From Eucalyptus grandis (taxonomy: Eukaryota; Streptophyta; Magnoliopsida; Myrtales; Myrtaceae), in NCBI RefSeq assembly GCF_016545825.1, contig NC_052619.1, forward strand, positions 26,265,803 through 26,329,802: 64,000 bases of DNA, given 5' to 3'. A program made the translations under genes and the position numbers. Shown in pieces: positions 62,101 through 64,000 of the stretch (position 1 is the stretch's first letter; each line of letters opens with the position of its first letter). Under the pieces are notes generated by a model that did no database searches, was not told the origin of the DNA, and saw only the letters and a program-made list of their open reading frames with translations.

Positions 62101-63597
62101 GTATATCATAGGGGACTAGTTTAGGATCTTTGAAGGATTTAACCCTCTCTGTCAATCAGAGGATAAACCTGCTATTTCCTTATAAGCTCTAGCAAAGAAT
62201 TTCATTGATGTGTATAGTTATTTTGTTATAATCTTCTACACATGTTTTATCCCTCTTCGAAAAGTCTTGTCAATATCAACATTTATAATATTAAATATAG
62301 TCTTATCCATGCGATGCACATGCATCTTACTAGTTTTCTGTATAAGTCAATATCATTATCTTATCGGTAAGGTACGTAATGAAATGGTCTGTAATTTAAA
62401 CTATGTAGTAACTTAAAAGTATTGGTTACTTACCAAAGCATTACTATTAAATAAGTTTTCAATCAAATTTTTGTTAGCAACAGAATTTGACAATGAATAA
62501 TGTCTTTCAACTTTTACCAGCACGGAACGGTGTTCCAATTTTACACAATGGGATAACAAAATCGTCCTCATGTAATTTGTTTAGGAAAACTATAAGAACC
62601 ATTTATTTGCCTCTGGACAAATAGAAATAATTACTTATTCATAATTTTGAATTAAATACTTATCTCAGATTTTTTTTTTCATTCGGAATGTCTACCCAAG
62701 TTGGTTTCTTTGTTCTTGCAGGACTTCATAAAACTAAAGTTCATTAACTTCAGTGAATGCCAATCACTGGTTTGTATGCCGGACCTCAATTGTACTCCAA
62801 ATCTTGAGATATTGGATCTTTATAAGTGTAAAAACTTGGAGCATGCCCACGAATCGGTTTCATATCACAACAAGTTACAGTTTTGAATTTAGGTGAGTGC
62901 TCAAAACTCCATCATCTCCCTGATGTGCTCCATTCCAAGAATCTTCAACTTTCAATCTTAATGGTTGCTCAAAGTTGCAAAGACTCCCTGATTTTTCGGA
63001 TAAAATGAAAGGCTTGCAAGGACTTACTTTACAAGGGACTTCGATTGAGGGACTTCCTGCATCCATAGAAAATCTTATCTCTTTGGGGAAATGAATTTAT
63101 CTGACTGCAAGAAATTGACAGTCCTTCCGTCTAGCATTTACAGATTGCCAAAACTTGAATTCCTGAGGCTTCATGGCTGCTCAAAACTAGTCAAGTTTCC
63201 AAAGAGGGAGGGGGATTCGAGTGATCCCCATATGAAAATGGGATTTCCTAAGTTGAGGTTGCTAAGACTTGACCAATGCAATTTATCAGAAGTAGAATTT
63301 CTGGAGAATCCTTCCTGTTTTCCCTCCTTAAATTATTTGTTTTTGGAAGGAAACAATTTGAATAACCTTCCTACATGCAAGCAACAATATAAGTTGCCCC
63401 ATTTACCTGTTTCGTATTGTCAAAGAATACAAGAGATCCTCGATATTCCAGGGCAATTTCAACGTCAATGGGCACTTGGCTGCGAATCTCTGAGTGAAAA
63501 GCCCTCATACCTACGCGACTCTGACCATATTGACTTTTTTTCAAGTCATGGACGGCTCCGTCGAGAGTTTTGGTATTCTAGTTTTTTGAATTATAAG
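40676..63597 (+). CDS. TIR-NBS-LRR (TNL) disease-resistance gene, four exons, frame broken in exon 4, 3' end beyond window
   Basis: Exons 40676-41166, 52327-53425, 53527-53802 and 62722-about 63597 join in frame at GT-AG sites. TNL proteins are intracellular immune receptors: the TIR domain is an NADase, the NB-ARC domain is an ATP/ADP switch and the LRRs sense the pathogen signal. Motifs by residue: TIR YDVFLSFRG at 15-23, catalytic-type Glu 89 in WCLEEV, P-loop GQGGVGKTT with Lys 227, LDD of kinase 2 near 304, GLPL at 388-391, MHD at 490-492. The exon pattern TIR / NB-ARC / short LRR-linker / LRR is standard for TNLs, but introns 1 and 3 (11.2 and 8.9 kb) are far longer than usual. Three one-base gaps in exon 4 break the frame, so present function is doubtful unless these are sequence errors. 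No C-terminal stop can be assigned. Confidence 0.88.
41330..41780. other. GC-richer fragment in intron 1, unrecognised
   Basis: A C-rich open frame from ATG 41360 (starts MGNPFVLSDPLPILDTPPSD) runs to 41635 after a CTCTCTCT leader. It looks like the 5' part of a coding exon, possibly captured or a retro-copy, but I recognise no family. The opposite strand is also open in places. Confidence 0.3.
41781..42640. other. AT-rich intronic sequence
   Basis: No gene, repeat or RNA recognised. Confidence 0.4.
42837..42852. repeat. 16-bp perfect palindrome in pararetroviral leader
   Basis: AGAGAAAGCTTTCTCT, about 40 bp downstream (minus strand) of TATATA at 42892-42897. Confidence 0.7.
42892..42897 (-). 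promoter_or_regulatory. Candidate pararetroviral TATA box
   Basis: TATATA followed on the minus strand by GCTGATCCCTCTTC. Its position after the last broken frame and before the leader fits a caulimovirid intergenic promoter. Weak on its own. Confidence 0.3.
43309..43635 (-). pseudogene. Open frame of 108 codons in 3' part of pararetrovirus, unrecognised
   Basis: A continuous minus-strand frame downstream of the RNase H and CCHC pieces, with composition like the neighbouring viral fragments (many N, K, E and I). It may belong to a second viral frame. No domain is recognised. Confidence 0.35.
43929..44680. repeat. Triplicated block within pararetrovirus
   Basis: A block with GGATCTT(C/T)TAGGAACCATT, CAGGTTGCTGGAAATC and CTGCATGGAT(T/A)TTAGTACC occurs at about 43929-44071, 44076-44260 and 44531-44680. 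The first two are nearly identical and adjacent, and the third is diverged. About 270 bp of unrelated sequence lies before the third. Confidence 0.85.
45245..45292 (-). pseudogene. Pararetroviral CCHC zinc knuckle, first Cys lost
   Basis: The minus-strand frame reads FRVCKQERHPRKKCP, matching C-x2-C-x4-H-x4-C except that the first Cys codon TGT is TTT (Phe). It lies downstream of RNase H. In caulimovirids this motif usually marks the capsid protein. Confidence 0.6.
45340..45575 (-). pseudogene. Pararetroviral RNase H fragment
   Basis: The minus-strand frame has HEKEVLAMK (RNase H helix preceding the catalytic region), then RTDSEYV with the catalytic-type Asp. It is readable for about 50 codons after that before a stop. 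One frameshift separates the two motifs. Confidence 0.75.
46020..46500 (-). pseudogene. Pararetroviral reverse transcriptase fragment
   Basis: IVTDYRQINKL (46400-46430 region) is the first RT block, preceded by an in-frame TGA where an Arg codon is expected. The active-site box YVDD is at 46031-46055 in another frame. Between them lies about 150 bp (46160-46310) that resembles an inserted non-coding repeat. Confidence 0.8.
47150..47215 (-). pseudogene. Pararetroviral aspartic protease motif, DTG changed to DIG
   Basis: The minus frame reads LDILIDIGACT, the flap-free start of a retroviral-type protease with Ile in place of the conserved Thr of D-T-G, which would be inactivating. Confidence 0.6.
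47278..47607 (-). pseudogene. Pararetroviral polyprotein fragment between movement protein and protease
   Basis: A 109-codon open minus frame (contains GGLSTLFGRKLRIFEPL). Its place between the movement-protein and protease pieces makes it polyprotein. No domain is recognised, and the space is too short for a full capsid domain. Confidence 0.5.
47967..48173 (-). pseudogene. Pararetroviral movement protein fragment
   Basis: An open minus frame containing FSYIQIVLIQIGLVPL and a downstream LDQRW-type motif, as in the 30K-type movement proteins of caulimovirids that carry virus through plasmodesmata. It is partial, with a stop at 47967. Confidence 0.65.
48595..49047 (-). repeat. TRIM 3' LTR
   Basis: Pairs with 49599-50056. 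Landmarks include AGCTTAGCTCGAGC, TTTGTGCATGGGAGG and TCTTCACTCGATAACCC. Confidence 0.85.
49599..50056 (-). repeat. TRIM 5' LTR
   Basis: 458 bp, TGTCACGAGTC to GATCGTGACA. Diverged from its partner by roughly 20 percent by eye, which indicates an old insertion. Confidence 0.85.
50943..51143 (+). mobile_element. SINE in intron 1
   Basis: Flanked by a 12-bp duplication GACCAAGACCTA (50931-50942 and 51144-51155). It ends in an A-rich tail and contains GGTTCAAGTCCC at about 51006, a good RNA polymerase III B box as in tRNA-derived SINEs. About 200 bp. Confidence 0.87.
51546..52326. other. Rest of TNL intron 1
   Basis: AT-rich. No feature beyond the acceptor site. Confidence 0.4.
52327..53425 (+). 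CDS. TNL exon 2: NB-ARC domain
   Basis: It opens with the TIR-NB linker (YEAGLIQDIILEIS) and the YPVGIDSR motif. NB-ARC blocks follow: WGQGGVGKTTLAKAIYN (P-loop), KKVLIILDDVDD (kinase 2), GSRIIITTRDKHLL (RNBS-B), AKGLPLPLEVLGSFL (GLPL), EKEIFLDIACFFKGQ (RNBS-D, TNL type) and LHMHDLIQVMG (MHD). All 366 codons are open and all key residues are present. The usual GLPLALEV reads GLPLPLEV. The domain binds and hydrolyses nucleotide to switch the receptor. The exon ends GGAGATGTG before GTAAGA, phase 0. Confidence 0.95.
53426..53526 (+). other. TNL intron 2 (101 bp)
   Basis: GTAAGA to ATATACAG, the normal length for this TNL intron. Confidence 0.88.
53527..53802 (+). CDS. TNL exon 3: NB-LRR linker and first LRR
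   Basis: 92 codons, phase 0 at both ends. It begins GTSSIKAIVLELP and holds the typical AFTNMRKLRLLILRN and LPNELRWLEW blocks of TNLs. It ends at GQFK before GTGCAT. In many TNLs the segment after LRWLEW reads Y-P-(L/S)-x-S-L-P. Here GYGPNKLVGPDM replaces it. Confidence 0.9.
54031..54486. mobile_element. Foldback (MITE-like) element
   Basis: The left end TTTTTATCCTTGTACTTTTAA pairs with the right end (inverted TTTTTATCCATGTACTTTCA), and inner arms share TAATCA(T/A)GTCC. About 456 bp, no coding capacity. Target duplication not resolved. Confidence 0.6.
54498..54800. repeat. Compound microsatellite with duplicated 76-bp block
   Basis: (CG)n, (CA)n, (GCAC)n and (GGCA)n runs at 54498-54585 and 54660-54725 alternate with two near-identical copies of a block beginning CAGATATATATAAACAAAAA (54585-54660 and 54722-54800). 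The duplicated block explains the repeated minus-strand open frames. Confidence 0.9.
54898..55066 (+). mobile_element. SINE in intron 3
   Basis: Flanked by a perfect 18-bp duplication ATATATGTAATAGTCCCA (54880-54897 and 55067-55084). About 169 bp, with a B-box-like GGTTTTGAATCTCC at about 54918 and a tail AATAAAAAAGAAGAAGAAG. It differs in sequence from the SINE at 50943. Confidence 0.85.
55085..55499. other. AT-rich intronic sequence
   Basis: No feature recognised. Confidence 0.4.
55500..55946 (-). repeat. Degenerate TTACCAAC repeat, left arm
   Basis: Loose tandem phrases such as AAATTACCAACT, AGTTACCAATAG and AACTTACCAACTTT, the reverse complement of the words at 59330-60790. It is interrupted by the solo LTR and continues at 59108-59290. 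Confidence 0.6.
55952..59107. mobile_element. Solo LTR, family A copy 2, inside TNL intron 3
   Basis: TGTCACGCCCCGATCC to CGGGATGTCACG, 3,156 bp, flanked by GTTAC (55947-55951) and ATTAC (59108-59112), a 5-bp duplication with one change. The final CA reads CG. Same family as 442-4976. It contains a hairpin minisatellite (56741-57144), a GC-rich block (57990-58440) and a purine-rich tract (58440-58690). The overlapping open frames at 57936-58699 are compositional. Confidence 0.82.
56741..57144. repeat. Hairpin minisatellite in solo LTR (about 10 units of 36-45 bp)
   Basis: Each unit has two inverted repeats in alternation. Stem A: GCCT-TAAC-AGGC, with variants GCCC-AAT-GGGC and GTCC-CGAA-GGAC. 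Stem B: ACCGA-CTCCAAAT-TCGGT, with variants ACCT-TTAAT-AGGT, ACCC-ATATC-GGGT and ACCTA-CCTT-TAGGT. Outer units are the more varied and the last four are identical, as expected from recent amplification at the right end. Confidence 0.92.
59108..60790 (+). repeat. Degenerate GTTGGTAA tandem repeat, right arm
   Basis: From about 59330 on, phrases like GTTGGTAACTAACTCAAATA, AGAGTTGGTAATTTC and AAACAATCAAATAAA return every 100-150 bases. Between 59108 and 59290 the opposite orientation (TTACC words) prevails, so the arms meet near 59300. Confidence 0.6.
60252..60587. mobile_element. Possible MITE within the GTTGGTAA repeat
   Basis: GGGCTAGTTTGGTAAAACC at the left is roughly inverted at the right (GGTTATCAAATGCCCC). 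The repeat phrases stop and resume on either side. No clear target duplication. Confidence 0.35.
60791..62721. other. Rest of TNL intron 3
   Basis: AT-rich sequence. No gene, repeat or RNA recognised apart from the exon 4 acceptor at its end. Confidence 0.45.
62722..63597 (+). pseudogene. TNL exon 4: LRR body, frame broken at three points
   Basis: It opens DFIKLKFINFSECQSL, then TNL-type LRRs with the L-x-L-x2-C pattern (LVCMPDLN, LTVLPSSIYRLPKLEFL, LRLLRLDQCNLSEVEFL). The LRR reading moves between frames near 62878 (stop TGA follows at 62882-62884), near 62955 and near 63090. At each point one missing base would explain the shift: single G where LRR spacing asks for GG, one base after CTTTC, and AAA where AAAA is expected. 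From 63091 to 63597 one frame is open. AAG before GTTAGA at 63597 is a possible donor; otherwise a stop follows at 63619-63621. Confidence 0.75.
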
Positions 63598-63621
63598 GTT
63601 AGACTCTCCCTCTCTCTTTGA

Positions 63622-64000
63622 TTGTTATGAGACTGCATACATGTTGGCTGCACTGTGTTTTGCATACTGTGAAAGGCCGAAAATCTGGGCTAATTAATAA
63701 AAAGCAAACATTTTGAAAGTGATTCTGCATGTAAATGTAGTGGAGGTGGCTATAAGGCAATGCAAATGATATTCTCTCTATCTATAAATCTCTAGCTGCC
63801 TATGTCATTACAAGGAACGCCCAATGAAGAACTTCAACAATATATGTTCATCTAATTACAAAATCTTAAACAATACATATCCTGTGTCCACCAATTAAGT
63901 ACAAAAAATCTTTGTAATACTATTGCTAACTATGGCTAAACTATAAGACCGCCCACTTAACTCATTGAAACTCCTATTTTTAGGTGCCAATTTCGAAAAA
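63622..64000. other. Right edge, probably TNL intron 4
   Basis: AT-rich, no exon recognised before the window ends. Confidence 0.4.

Larger units (their letters stand above)
53803..62721 (+). other. TNL intron 3 (8.92 kb)
   Basis: Donor GTGCAT, acceptor TTTGTTCTTGCAG. It holds a foldback element, microsatellites, a SINE, a solo LTR and degenerate AT-rich repeats. Exons join in frame (Lys-Asp). Confidence 0.82.

Overview
This is nuclear DNA of a flowering plant. It holds one recognisable host gene, a TIR-NBS-LRR (TNL) disease-resistance gene with introns, buried in nested plant transposons. No bacterial-style operon, rRNA, tRNA or CRISPR array is visible. The TNL wording (for example the WGQGGVGKTT P-loop) reminds me of Myrtaceae such as Eucalyptus; this is from memory and weak. 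Calls rest on reading the sequence by eye, without database searches.

Layout. 1-7.5 kb: a 4.5-kb solo LTR (442-4976, target-site duplication ATCTT) carrying an inverted-repeat DNA element, then AT-rich sequence without a clear gene. 7.5-34.1 kb: one old Ty1/copia element of Sirevirus type on the minus strand (LTRs 7551-8370 and 33369-34090, flanked by ACTCT). Its pol gene was split by a 20.26-kb insertion (10707-30965) made of three LTRs and two internal regions, flanked by one GTATC duplication. That younger element is non-autonomous: 3.3-kb LTRs, 5.2-kb internal regions without gag or pol, an Ogre/Tat-like primer site, and two minisatellites whose units fold into hairpins. 34.1-40.5 kb: a diverged segmental duplication, one copy of which received a GC-rich Harbinger-type element, plus a relic of the same copia family.

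40.7-63.6 kb: the TNL gene on the plus strand, in four exons (TIR; NB-ARC; LRR start; LRR body). Intron 1 is 11.2 kb and holds, antisense, a decayed endogenous pararetrovirus (about 42.6-51.5 kb), itself hit by a small TRIM-type LTR element and a SINE. Intron 3 is 8.9 kb and holds a second SINE, microsatellites, a second solo LTR of the 442-4976 family (with a hairpin minisatellite) and a degenerate GTTGGTAA repeat. Exon 4 shows three one-base gaps that break the frame, so the gene is either a recent pseudogene or affected by sequence errors. It runs towards, and probably past, the right edge.

How it fits together: the only host function supported is intracellular immune sensing by the TNL. 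The rest is a layered record of insertions whose relative order can be read from target duplications and interrupted frames. The most unusual signal is that three separate minisatellites in retroelements vary in a compensatory way that preserves short hairpins.
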